Position numbers and translations under genes: made by a program
Source of the DNA: Oscillospiraceae bacterium
GTDB lineage: Bacteria > Bacillota > Clostridia > Oscillospirales > Ruminococcaceae
NCBI GenBank assembly: GCA_017541275.1
Contig: JAFXZM010000065.1
Coordinates: 1-61,723 of the forward strand
DNA: 61,723 nt
Direction of reading: 5' to 3'
Shown: positions 16,229-24,394 of the stretch, piece after piece
Layout: every line of letters starts with the position of its first letter
Numbering within the stretch: position 1 is the stretch's first letter
The notes under the pieces: generated by a model
Seen by the model: only the letters and a program-made list of their open reading frames with translations
Databases searched by the model: none
Told to the model about the DNA's origin: nothing

Positions 16229-17755
16229 TTACAGGATGACGGTACCGGTTGCGGCGTGCTCCCGGAAGCGGACATCATGCTCGACAAACAGCATGGTCGG
16301 CTGATGCGCCCGCAGCAGCTCCTCAATCTGAATGCGCGAAAAAACATCAATATAATTCAGCGGCTCGTCCCAGATATACAGGTGTGCTGGCGTCAGCAGG
16401 CTCGCCGCGATCAGCAGCTTTTTCTTCTGCCCCTCGGAATATTCCGAGATATCCTTTTCAAACTGTCCGCGCTCGAAATCAAGCCGCCGCAGCATTGCGC
16501 AGAACCGGCTCAGCTCCAATCCCTGCGCCTCACAGAATTCCGCGAGACATCCGCGCAGATGATCGGTGCGCTGCGGGATATAGGATACCGTGAGGTTCGG
16601 TGCAGGCTCCAGCAGGCCGGATTCCTTCAGCGGCAGCTCCTGCACGGGAATGCCGGCTTTTGCCATGATCTGATGCAGCAGTGTCGATTTGCCGCAGCCG
16701 TTTTTGCCGTGCAGCGCAATGCGCTCTCCGCGGTGCAGTGTGAATGACAGCCCGGAAAAGAGCGGCTCTGCTGCGGTTTCATATTGCAGACCGTAGCCGC
16801 GGAGCGTCAGCAGCGTATCCTTGTAATGTGTGAGCTGCGTCAGTCTGAGCGCTGCTGTCTGCTCAATATCCTGAAGCAGCCCCTCCTGTGCCTCGATCGC
16901 TCTGCCGATGCGCTGCTCCATATGCTTCACCCGGCTCTGCATTTTCTTTGTTTTTGCGCCGATAAACGAACGGGTGCTGATGCAGCGGTCAGGCTCCTTT
17001 ACCGGATCAAATCCGATCTTTGTGCGCTCGGATTTATCCGCCCATTCAGCGGTTCTGCGGGCGGCCTGCCGCAGCTTGCGAATCTCCTTGCGGTGCTTTT
17101 CGTTTTCCGCCTCTGCAAATATATCCTTTCTTTGCTTATTCTCCCACCAGCTCGAAAAATTGCCGCACTGCACCTCGATTGTTTTGCGGTTCAGCACCAG
17201 CATATGATCGGTGCAGGCGTCGAGCAGGTCGCGGTCATGCGACACGAGAAGAAAGCCCTTTTTTCCGGAAAGATACTGCCGGACAGCCTCCCGCGCCTGC
17301 TCATCGAGATGATTGGTCGGCTCGTCGATCAGCAGAAAATCCTCCTCACCGGAAAAGAGCACGGCCAGCATGACCTTTGTCTGTTCGCCGGGGCTGAGCA
17401 GTGCAAAGGGCCGGTAGAGCAGCTCCGCTTCCTCACGCAGCTCCGAAAGCTCGCAGATCACGCGCCATTCCTCGCAGTCGGGGCGCAGCGTGCCGATCCA
17501 CTCCGACGCCGGCTGCTGCATCTGCTCCGCCGTCAGCGTATACGGAAACCGGAAAATGCCCGCCGGAGCACTGATGCTGCCCTGATAAGCAAAATCTCCG
17601 GTGAGCAGCCGCAGAAAGGTTGTTTTTCCCTTGCCGTTCCGCCCGACAAAGCCGAGCCGCCAGTTCGTGTCGATCGAAAATGAGACATGCTCGAATATAT
17701 GATCGAAGCTGCCTTCGTAGTAAAATGTCAGATCCTGAACATTGATCTGTGCCAT
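16229..17755 (-). CDS. Lsa-type ABC-F ribosomal protection protein
   Basis: 508 residues from ATG 17755 with GGGAGGG upstream. Two ATPase cassettes and no membrane segments, as in ABC-F proteins. First: GFVGRNGKGKTTFLRLL (Walker A), LLSPGEQTKVMLA (signature), FLLIDEPTNHLDE (Walker B). Second: ALHGKNGCGKSTLLH, EYSEGQKKKLLIAASLL, LYIWDEPLNYID. The opening INVQDLTFYYEGSFDHIFEH and the interdomain linker resemble the Lsa/lmo0919 group, which displaces lincosamides, streptogramin A and pleuromutilins from the ribosome. The drug range is inference. A frame continues open upstream through the leader but lacks a good start. Controlled by the attenuator leader at 17756-18060. Confidence 0.9.
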   Translation of the reverse strand: MAQINVQDLTFYYEGSFDHIFEHVSFSIDTNWRLGFVGRNGKGKTTFLRLLTGDFAYQGSISAPAGIFRFPYTLTAEQMQQPASEWIGTLRPDCEEWRVICELSELREEAELLYRPFALLSPGEQTKVMLAVLFSGEEDFLLIDEPTNHLDEQAREAVRQYLSGKKGFLLVSHDRDLLDACTDHMLVLNRKTIEVQCGNFSSWWENKQRKDIFAEAENEKHRKEIRKLRQAARRTAEWADKSERTKIGFDPVKEPDRCISTRSFIGAKTKKMQSRVKHMEQRIGRAIEAQEGLLQDIEQTAALRLTQLTHYKDTLLTLRGYGLQYETAAEPLFSGLSFTLHRGERIALHGKNGCGKSTLLHQIMAKAGIPVQELPLKESGLLEPAPNLTVSYIPQRTDHLRGCLAEFCEAQGLELSRFCAMLRRLDFERGQFEKDISEYSEGQKKKLLIAASLLTPAHLYIWDEPLNYIDVFSRIQIEELLRAHQPTMLFVEHDVRFREHAATGTVIL

Positions 17756-17797
17756 AGGTAATCCCTCCCTTGTATCGCCGGCCTGCATGCACCAAAT

Positions 17798-17836
17798 AAA
17801 AAAAACGGAACCGCTTGTATGCCAAACGGTTCCGTT
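17798..17836 (-). terminator. Intrinsic terminator within the ABC-F leader
   Basis: 10-base stem AACGGAACCG / CGGTTCCGTT with a 13-base loop and a run of eight T on the minus strand, 43 bases before the ABC-F start codon. Ideal intrinsic terminator shape. Confidence 0.85.
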
Positions 17837-18025
17837 CTGTTCACGCCTCTGATAATGCTGCAAGGAGAAATCTGCCCCCTCACACGGGAAACAGAAGGAC
17901 ACAGCGGGATTGTATACAAAATGAGGCGATGAGAACATCCTCCGCATTTGGCACATGACAGACCTGTGCGCTCGTGCCTTGCGGCCTGCGCACCCGTCCT
18001 GTATTCATGAATTCCAAAATGCAGA

Positions 18026-18037
18026 TTATTTTCTCAT
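18026..18037 (-). CDS. Three-codon uORF (MRK-stop) in the ABC-F leader
   Basis: On the minus strand ATG AGA AAA TAA, preceded by GAGAGGTGAGAGG, a strong Shine-Dalgarno stretch with a short gap. It lies about 23 bases after the expected transcript start. Short, basic leader peptides are typical sensors of drug-stalled ribosomes; this assignment is inferred. Confidence 0.5.
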   Translation of the reverse strand: MRK

Positions 18038-18066
18038 CCTCTCACCTCTCTCACAGAATTGGGTAC

Positions 18067-18095
18067 ATTATAACACAGTTTCGCCGGTTTGTCAA
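18067..18095 (-). promoter_or_regulatory. Promoter of the ABC-F gene
   Basis: On the minus strand TTGACA, 17 bases, TATAAT: full consensus, more than 300 bases from the coding start. Confidence 0.85.
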
Positions 18096-18111
18096 GTACC
18101 CAGTTGAATCG

Positions 18112-18170
18112 GGGAGTGGATATTTCGGGGATTTTCAGCCCGTAACCGGCGATGTCAAATAAAAGTTTTT
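18112..18170. repeat. Intergenic repeat, copy C (right-end module)
   Basis: GGGAGTGGATATTTCGGGGA then TTTTCAGCCCGTAACCGGCGA, matching the reverse complement of 10638-10699. Beyond it (18171-18283) lie GTCAGCTTTGCTGGC and GGGCGGAGCCC hairpins typical of the same family. Confidence 0.7.
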
Positions 18171-18283
18171 GTACGTCAGCTTTGCTGGCGTTTGCTTTCT
18201 TTCAAATAGCTTGCGGGATCCCAAAGGGCGGAGCCCTTCGGCTGCGCTCCGCAGCACGCAGCGATGTCTTTACCGACAAACTG

Positions 18284-18307
18284 AAATGCCCGGCAAGCCG
18301 GGCATTT
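18284..18307 (-). terminator. Probable terminator of the dual-esterase gene
   Basis: 11-base stem AAATGCCCGGC / GCCGGGCATTT with a 2-base loop, 10 bases after the stop at 18318. The T tract is poor. Confidence 0.5.
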
Positions 18308-18317
18308 CGGGTTTAAG

Positions 18318-20582
18318 TTATGCTTTGAAGATGCAGCGGATGAAATTGTACATCAGCGGAATGACCGTGCTGCTGTCATGGTTGCCGCCGGGAACGGAAA
18401 GATAGATATTATCTGTGCCGTGCGCGGTAAACAGCTCATGATACTGCTGCGGATAGGTACCGACCATGCCGTCATTTGTACCGCCCGCAATCATCAGCAC
18501 ATACGGAGAATACGGCGGGTCGATGCGCATATCGTCCTTGCTCATGACGCCCGGATGATCCATAAACTGATCCTTGGTCGGGAAAATGCCCGGTGCCGGT
18601 GCGCCTGCACCGATATAGCCGATCTTGTCGCAGCACTTTATGCCGATATAAAGCGACTCTCTGCCGCCCATGGAGAAGCCCGCAACCGCCGTGTTTTCGC
18701 GGCCGGTCTTGACCGGATAATGCGACTCGATATACGGCATCAGGCTATCCGGCAGATCCTCGACAAATGCATCATAGCCCGGAACGTCCGCAGAGCCGTT
18801 GCCGCTCTGTGCTGCACGATTCGGGTCGGTATACTGATTGGTGAACACAATAATCATCGGCTCCGCTTCGCCGCTCTTAATCAGATTCGTTGCGATCTCG
18901 CGCACGCCCATGCCGTTGACCATACTGGTCTCATCGCCGCCGTAGCCGTGATTGACATAGAACACAGGATATTTTTTGTTTGCGTCGTATCCGGGCGGCA
19001 GCCAGACATTTGCGCCCTTTTCACGGTTTGCTTTTTTCGAGAAATAGGTGATATGCTCGACATCACCCTCCGCCTTTCCCATTGCCGAATCCGGCACAAC
19101 CGCCGTGACCTGATCGCGGATCTTTGCCATATAATCCGGCGCCGGAACCTCCTGCTCCGCCGGCTTCAGCAGCATTTGCTTCAGCAGAGTCAGGTCGGCT
19201 GCGTCCAGCCTGCTGTCGCCGTTGAGATCAACAAGGTCTGCACGGAGCTCAACCGCCAGTCCCAGCAGATAATCACGGAGCAGCGTCACATCTGCCGCAT
19301 CAACAGCGCCGCTGTGATCGGCATCGCCTCTCAGGGAGCCGTCGGTCTTCGTAACAATCACTTCATCAAGATAGAAGTCGCAGGGGTCGGTATCTGTTTC
19401 AATATACAGCACCGGATTTGTACCTTCTTTGATGACGTAATCCGCAGCGGAAAGCGTCAGCCATTCGCCGGAGGCGGCATTGCCCAGCGCAAAGGTATCA
19501 TATACCACGCTGTCGCCGGAGCCGTACTGCATCGTCAGCTTGAATCGGACGGTGTCACCGGATTTCTGCTTGACCTTTGCCTGCACGCTGACATGCGTAC
19601 CCTCAGGGCAGCGCTTGCTGCTCATGGTGTACTGAATGCCGTTCCAAGCAGCCGAGCGGCCGGTGACGGCGGCGGACTGACTGCCCTCTGCGGCCTCAGC
19701 CGACGTGACGGAAGCCTTGACATCGGAGCTGCCGCGGGCCGACCAGCCGGAAAGCCCGTTCTCAAAATCGGAATGCAGAATCACAGGATCGTCGGGATTC
19801 TGCGGGCCGCTCTGCTCTCCCAGATATTCTTCGATCGTTTCGGCCCAGAATTTGCCCATTTTCTCATAGCCTGCATCGGTCGGATGAAGCTGATCGGTGT
19901 CCATATCCGCCATGCCGTTCAGGCAGCCGTGTACATCCGCGAACCGGACATTGTCACCGTAGGATTCGGCGACCTTCTGCACGGTGCTGTTATAATTCGC
20001 AACGCGCTGCGCATTGCCGCCGTATGCGGTAAACTCCGGAATCGAGCCCATAAAGACCACGCCGCCCTCTGACATATCGCCGAGGATATAATCGACCAGC
20101 GTATGCAGGTCTGCTTCGCAGTCGCTCAGATTGCGGTTTGCGGTCATATCGTTCGTGCCGATGATGAGCAGCACGATATCCGGATTGCAGCTTTTGATCG
20201 CATCCTTCTGCTGCAAACGCTCGTACAGGCCGTTCTCGCCCCAGCTTGGAATCGGGTACTGCTGCTTGATCGTAAAGCCACTGTAGCCCGCATGGTTGTC
20301 ATCGTACCGGACGGTCTGTCCGTTATAGCTGAAGCTCGCCGAGCCGCTTCCCTCCGGGCCGACCATGTCAAAGTCAATGCCCTTTTCCCGCAGGGAATAG
20401 TCAAGGAACTTCCGGTATCCGCCCGTATGCCCGTAGCCGAAGGTGATCGAATCTCCGATCGGCATAATGTTGATCTGATCTGCTGCCCCGGCTTCCGGCA
20501 CGGGCGGATGCAGCCCCGCTGAAAACAGGGATGAAAATGCGACAGCAGCGGCTGTCAGAATGGATTTGAGCTGCTTCTTCAT
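18318..20582 (-). CDS. Dual esterase: CE3-like, CBM22-like, dockerin, CE1-like
   Basis: 754 residues from ATG 20582 with AAGGAGG upstream. After the signal peptide (to about 34) comes an SGNH esterase (37-250): IMPIGDSITFGYGHTGGYR with nucleophile Ser45, IIGTNDM, and DQLHPTDAGY with the Asp/His pair, as in CE3 acetylxylan esterases. Residues 268-410 look like CBM22 (DFENGLSGWSARGSSDVKAS). A full dockerin lies in the middle (about 418-480: GDADHSGAVDAADVTLLRDY and DLNGDSRLDAADLTLLKQML). The C-terminal 260 residues are an alpha/beta hydrolase of the CE1 / feruloyl-acetyl esterase kind (YVNHGYGGDE, AVAGFSMGGRESLYIG, GGNHDSST). It should remove acetyl and perhaps feruloyl groups from xylan within the cellulosome. 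Confidence 0.9.
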   Translation of the reverse strand: MKKQLKSILTAAAVAFSSLFSAGLHPPVPEAGAADQINIMPIGDSITFGYGHTGGYRKFLDYSLREKGIDFDMVGPEGSGSASFSYNGQTVRYDDNHAGYSGFTIKQQYPIPSWGENGLYERLQQKDAIKSCNPDIVLLIIGTNDMTANRNLSDCEADLHTLVDYILGDMSEGGVVFMGSIPEFTAYGGNAQRVANYNSTVQKVAESYGDNVRFADVHGCLNGMADMDTDQLHPTDAGYEKMGKFWAETIEEYLGEQSGPQNPDDPVILHSDFENGLSGWSARGSSDVKASVTSAEAAEGSQSAAVTGRSAAWNGIQYTMSSKRCPEGTHVSVQAKVKQKSGDTVRFKLTMQYGSGDSVVYDTFALGNAASGEWLTLSAADYVIKEGTNPVLYIETDTDPCDFYLDEVIVTKTDGSLRGDADHSGAVDAADVTLLRDYLLGLAVELRADLVDLNGDSRLDAADLTLLKQMLLKPAEQEVPAPDYMAKIRDQVTAVVPDSAMGKAEGDVEHITYFSKKANREKGANVWLPPGYDANKKYPVFYVNHGYGGDETSMVNGMGVREIATNLIKSGEAEPMIIVFTNQYTDPNRAAQSGNGSADVPGYDAFVEDLPDSLMPYIESHYPVKTGRENTAVAGFSMGGRESLYIGIKCCDKIGYIGAGAPAPGIFPTKDQFMDHPGVMSKDDMRIDPPYSPYVLMIAGGTNDGMVGTYPQQYHELFTAHGTDNIYLSVPGGNHDSSTVIPLMYNFIRCIFKA

Positions 20583-20637
20583 TGATTCGGTTCCTCCTTT
20601 TCTGCTTGCAGTCCGGACAGGCAGTGCCGCGCTGTCA

Positions 20638-20660
20638 GGCGGGCTTTGTGCGGTATTGCC
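20638..20660. repeat. Solo end of the TTAA MITE-like element
   Basis: GGCGGGCTTTGTGCGGTATT then GCC, the same end sequence as in the element at 5747-5947 (left end read inverted). No partner end or TTAA is visible. It lies at the start of the esterase transcript. The rest of 20701-20839 shows nothing I can assign. Confidence 0.6.
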
Positions 20661-20671
20661 TTTCAATTTTT

Positions 20672-20700
20672 ATTTTAGCGGAGAATCCGCCGCCCGTCAA
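20672..20700 (-). promoter_or_regulatory. Promoter of the dual-esterase gene
   Basis: On the minus strand TTGACG, 17 bases, TAAAAT. The transcript would begin at the edge of the solo repeat end. Confidence 0.6.
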
Positions 20701-20839
20701 GGAACATTCTGCATAATTACTGTAAAATCAAACGAAGCTGGCGGCTTTGCTCCGGTGAGAGGGAATCTCCGCGGCACCGGCGCAGCGGGCCGTTCTCCGT
20801 GCGGAGGGGCCTGCTTTTCTTTGATATGTTAATTTACAC

Positions 20840-20868
20840 TTGACAGAAGGTTTCGCATGCGATATAAT
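20840..20868 (+). promoter_or_regulatory. Promoter of the ABC exporter gene
   Basis: TTGACA, 17 bases, TATAAT: full consensus, about 50 bases before the start codon. Confidence 0.85.
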
Positions 20869-20919
20869 ATGATTATCGGCAGCGTACCCGCGCCGAATTC
20901 AATGCAGGAGGTGTATGAT

Positions 20920-22782
20920 ATGCCGCCCGGAGGAAGACTCGGTCCGGGGTATCTGACCGACGAGGAAAAAAAGAACAAGCCCAAGGTCACAAAGGCGCTG
21001 CTTGTCCGCATTTATTCCTATCTGAAGCCGTATCGGAAGCAGATGATTCTGGTACTGCTCGCCATTCTCTGCTCCGCAATTCTGACGCTGATGCCGTCCG
21101 TTCTGACCGGAAAAATCATCGACGACGGCCTGATTGCGAGGAATTTCAAGGCGCTGGTACTGTTTATCGCGCTGTCATTCGGCGTCACGCTGCTCACGAA
21201 TCTGATCGGCATTCTCGAAAGCTATCTCAATACATGGATCGCACAGCATATCACCTATGATATGCGGAATAAAATGTACCGGCATTTGCAGACAATGTCG
21301 CAGCGGTTCTTTACCGCAAGCAATCAGGGCGATATCATCACACGCATGACGAGCGATATCTCCGGCGTGCAGCAGATCATTACCAACACGCTGACAAGCA
21401 TTCTCTCGAATTCAATCACGCTGATTGTCGCGCTGGTGCTGATGTTCCGGCAGAACTGGATTCTTGCGCTGGTCGGCATCGCAGTCGTCCCGCTGTTTGC
21501 GATCCCGACGCGCAGCGCCGGCAGGCGCCGTTGGGCAATCACCAAGGATTCTCAGGCATGCAGCGATGAGATCAACGGCATTCTCAATGAGACCCTTTCG
21601 GTCAGCGGTCAGCTTCTCGTCAAGCTGTTCGGCATGGAGGAAAAAGAAAATCAGCGCTATGAGGCGGTCAATAAGCGGATGATCGGGCTGAACATCAAGG
21701 AGAGCATGGCCGGCCGCTGGTTCCGCATGGCGCTCAGCACGTTCACCAATATCGGCCCGATGCTGATATACCTGATCGGCGGCCTGATTATGATGCGCTA
21801 TGACGATTCGATCACCGTCGGTCAGATCTCGGTTCTGGTCGCGCTGCTCGGCAAAATGTACATGCCGGTCAATCAGCTCCTGAATATTCAGGTGGACTGG
21901 ATTCGCTCCATGGCGATGTTCACGCGCATTTTCGAGTATTACGATATGAAGCCGGAGATTCAGAATGCACCCGATGCGATCCGTCCGGATACCGTCAGGG
22001 GTGAGGTTGAATTCCGGAATGTCCGCTTTTATTATAATGAGGAGCGCGAAATTCTGAAGAATATCAGCTTTAAGCTGGAGCAGGGCAAGTGCATCGCGAT
22101 CGTCGGGCCGTCGGGCTCCGGAAAGAGTACGCTCATCAACCTGATTCCCAGACTGTATGACGTCATTGACGGCTGCGTGCTGTTTGACGGCGAGGACGTC
22201 CGGAAGCTCGATCTCGGCTTTCTGCGGGAGCATATCGGCATCGTCAGTCAGGAGACCTATCTGTTCAACGGCACGATCCGCGACAACCTGCTCTATGCAA
22301 AGCCGGATGCGACCGAGGAGGAGCTGATCGAAGCGTGCAGACAGGCAAATATCTATGATTTTGTCGAAAAGCAGGAGCAGGGTCTCGATACAGTCGTCGG
22401 CAACCGCGGCCTGAAGCTCTCCGGCGGCGAAAAGCAGCGCATTTCCATTGCGAGAATTCTGCTGAAGGACCCCGCGCTGCTGATTTTCGATGAAGCGACC
22501 TCTGCGCTGGATTCGATCTCGGAGCAGAAGATTCAGGATGCGATTGAACCGCTGATCGCGTCCCGCACCGGCATCCTGATCGCACACCGGCTTTCAACGG
22601 TTCTGGCCGCAGATGAGATTCTGGTCGTGAAGGACGGCGAAATCGCCGAGCGCGGCACGCATCAGGAGCTTGTCCGTGCAGGCGGTGTCTATACGCAGCT
22701 TTATGAGACACAGTTCAGCAAGGCTGCCTCCGATGCCGAACCCGCACCGCTGGGATACTCCGAAGGCGAGGAGGGCATGTGA
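20920..22782 (+). CDS. ABC-type multidrug/lipid exporter, fused permease-ATPase
   Basis: 620 residues from ATG 20920, with AGGAGG 8 bases upstream; an earlier in-frame ATG at 20857 overlaps the -10 box. A short soluble N-terminus is followed by six membrane segments (about 30-310) and an ATPase domain: VGPSGSGKSTLINLIPR (Walker A), VSQETYLFNGT (Q-loop), LSGGEKQRISIARILL (signature), LLIFDEATSALD (Walker B) and AHRLST (H-loop). This is the MsbA/LmrA/BmrA half-transporter architecture, which works as a homodimer unless a partner is elsewhere; no partner gene is adjacent. Substrate unknown. Confidence 0.9.
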   Translation: MPPGGRLGPGYLTDEEKKNKPKVTKALLVRIYSYLKPYRKQMILVLLAILCSAILTLMPSVLTGKIIDDGLIARNFKALVLFIALSFGVTLLTNLIGILESYLNTWIAQHITYDMRNKMYRHLQTMSQRFFTASNQGDIITRMTSDISGVQQIITNTLTSILSNSITLIVALVLMFRQNWILALVGIAVVPLFAIPTRSAGRRRWAITKDSQACSDEINGILNETLSVSGQLLVKLFGMEEKENQRYEAVNKRMIGLNIKESMAGRWFRMALSTFTNIGPMLIYLIGGLIMMRYDDSITVGQISVLVALLGKMYMPVNQLLNIQVDWIRSMAMFTRIFEYYDMKPEIQNAPDAIRPDTVRGEVEFRNVRFYYNEEREILKNISFKLEQGKCIAIVGPSGSGKSTLINLIPRLYDVIDGCVLFDGEDVRKLDLGFLREHIGIVSQETYLFNGTIRDNLLYAKPDATEEELIEACRQANIYDFVEKQEQGLDTVVGNRGLKLSGGEKQRISIARILLKDPALLIFDEATSALDSISEQKIQDAIEPLIASRTGILIAHRLSTVLAADEILVVKDGEIAERGTHQELVRAGGVYTQLYETQFSKAASDAEPAPLGYSEGEEGM

Positions 22783-22808
22783 GCTTGCATCCGGAATATG
22801 ATACAGCG

Positions 22809-22850
22809 AAGCGCCGCTGCGGATTTTGTCTGCGGCGGCGCTTGTTTTTG
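22809..22850. terminator. Bidirectional terminator between the exporter and RCC1 genes
   Basis: 12-base stem AAGCGCCGCTGC / GCGGCGGCGCTT (one mismatch) with TGTTTTTG on the plus side. It separates two convergent genes. Confidence 0.75.
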
Positions 22851-22854
22851 TGAT

Positions 22855-24072
22855 TCAATTCGGAATCGTAATCATTGTGGGTATAAACTTTCTTACCGTT
22901 GTACCGTCTCCGAGCTGTCCGTGGTCATTTTCTCCCCAGGTATACAGGTGTCCGTCCTCGGTGATTGCAGCGCTGGTACCATCGCCAATAGAAACCGCCG
23001 TAACATGATCCATGATTTTGACCGGGCTTAGCTTGTCTTCCTGCGTGCCATCGCCAAGCTCCCCGTAATTATTTTTTCCCCAAGTATATAGGCTTCCGTC
23101 GTCGGTAATTGCGGCGGTGGTACCTCTGCAAGATGAAACTGCTTTGACGTGATCCATAATTTTGACCGGGCTGAACCGCTCTTCCTTCGTGCCGTCACCG
23201 AGCTGACCAAACTGATTCGAGCCCCAAGTATACAGACTTCCGTCCTCGGTGACTGCGGCATTGAAAGAAAGCGTCTTAACATGATCCATGATTTTGACCG
23301 GGCTGAGCTCACTGTCATAGTTTTCGACGCCGTTCCCTAACTCGCCATGAGTATTGGATCCCCATGTATACAGGCTTCCGTCTTCAGTGATTGCAGCACC
23401 ATTATCTGCAACCGAAACTGCTGTAACATGATCCATAATTTTGACCGGGCTGAGCTTATCATCTGTCGTACCGTCACCAAGCTGCCCCAAACTATTCAAT
23501 CCCCAAGTATACAGACTTCCGTCCTCGGTAATTGCAGCGCTAGTTAATGTGCTAAGTGAAACTGCCTTCACATGATCCATGATTTTGACCGGGCTGGATT
23601 CTTCTTCAAGGGTGCCGTTTCCTAACTCACCGTAAGTATTGTGCCCCCAAACATACAAGCTGCCGTCTTCGGTGATCGCAGCGCTGCGTCCGTTGGAAAA
23701 TGAAACTTCCTTGACGTGATCCATTACTTTGACCGGACTGGATCTTTTTTCTTTTGTACCGTCGCCAAGCTCACAGCTAGAATTGTATCCCCAAGTATAC
23801 AGACTGCCGTCCTCGGTGATTGCAGCACTGCTTAATCCGCCAACCACCGAAACCGCCTTAACTTTTTTGTACGCTCCTTCATCCTGAATTTCAGGAGTAC
23901 TGTTGTCGGCTACAGAGCCTGCATCGGTTGCTTGTAATGTCAGTTCTGAGGATGCTGTGTCACCCGATTGTGCTGCTTCGGACTTTGCGTCGCTTTCTTT
24001 CTGCCCGCCGCAGCCGGTAAATGCAAAGAGCAGCGAAAGACAGAGCGAAAAGCTGATCAGTCTGCGTTTCAT
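22855..24072 (-). CDS. Lipoprotein with a seven-repeat RCC1 propeller
   Basis: 405 residues from ATG 24072 with AGGAAGGA upstream. Lipobox FAFTGCGG anchors it outside the membrane. From about residue 70 to the end there are seven repeats of about 48 residues, each with AAITEDGSLYTWG, a GELGDGT or GQLGDGT turn, and SPVKIMDHV. Seven is the number that closes an RCC1 beta-propeller, so the domain looks complete. The DNA repeats at about 140-150 base spacing are very alike. Eukaryotic RCC1 proteins are exchange factors or binding platforms; a secreted bacterial copy is more likely a binding domain. There is no catalytic motif. Confidence 0.9.
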   Translation of the reverse strand: MKRRLISFSLCLSLLFAFTGCGGQKESDAKSEAAQSGDTASSELTLQATDAGSVADNSTPEIQDEGAYKKVKAVSVVGGLSSAAITEDGSLYTWGYNSSCELGDGTKEKRSSPVKVMDHVKEVSFSNGRSAAITEDGSLYVWGHNTYGELGNGTLEEESSPVKIMDHVKAVSLSTLTSAAITEDGSLYTWGLNSLGQLGDGTTDDKLSPVKIMDHVTAVSVADNGAAITEDGSLYTWGSNTHGELGNGVENYDSELSPVKIMDHVKTLSFNAAVTEDGSLYTWGSNQFGQLGDGTKEERFSPVKIMDHVKAVSSCRGTTAAITDDGSLYTWGKNNYGELGDGTQEDKLSPVKIMDHVTAVSIGDGTSAAITEDGHLYTWGENDHGQLGDGTTVRKFIPTMITIPN

Positions 24073-24129
24073 AATAATCCTTCCTTTCAGCGATTGAACA
24101 GTGTCAACACAAATAGCAATCATGTTGAA

Positions 24130-24158
24130 ATTATACCGCAAAAAGCCAGAAACTGCAA
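24130..24158 (-). promoter_or_regulatory. Promoter of the RCC1 lipoprotein gene
   Basis: On the minus strand TTGCAG, 17 bases, TATAAT. Confidence 0.65.
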
Positions 24159-24285
24159 GTAATTTTGACTATTTTTGTATGGCGGTACAAAACCGGCATG
24201 CTTCCCTTGTATATTATCACAATAATGTGCCCGCTTTTTCACATGAGCACAGACTGATTAAATTTGGAAAAATATGCAAATCCGA

Positions 24286-24314
24286 TTGACTTCTGCGAAA
24301 GAATCATGTATAAT
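24286..24314 (+). promoter_or_regulatory. Promoter of the LRR-dockerin gene
   Basis: TTGACT, 17 bases, TATAAT; about 75 bases of leader before the start codon. Confidence 0.75.
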
Positions 24315-24394
24315 AATAATGGAGCTTGTCTGCAATTACGTACCGTGCAGACAGCGCTCTGCATACAAGTGATTTTTGAGAGGGGTTTTGAAAA

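Larger units (their letters stand above)
17756..18060 (-). ncRNA. Attenuator leader of the ABC-F gene
   Basis: About 305 bases between the promoter (18067-18095) and the ABC-F start. In transcript order: a three-codon uORF (18037-18026), a GTGCGC/GCGCAC hairpin (around 17968-17995), a second potential start (17938) with GCGGAGG immediately before it, and a classic terminator (17836-17798). This arrangement fits ribosome-mediated attenuation, as reported for lmo0919 and related antibiotic-responsive ABC-F genes. Switching by drug is inferred. Confidence 0.65.

Noticed and set aside
16229-17956. An extended ABC-F start at 17956 or 17938.
   Set aside because: The extension would translate the terminator stem and leader; ATG 17755 has the proper ribosome site and matches the family start.
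22900-23850. Regularly spaced DNA repeats resembling a CRISPR array.
   Set aside because: Repeats are about 140-150 bases apart, in frame, and encode RCC1 propeller blades.
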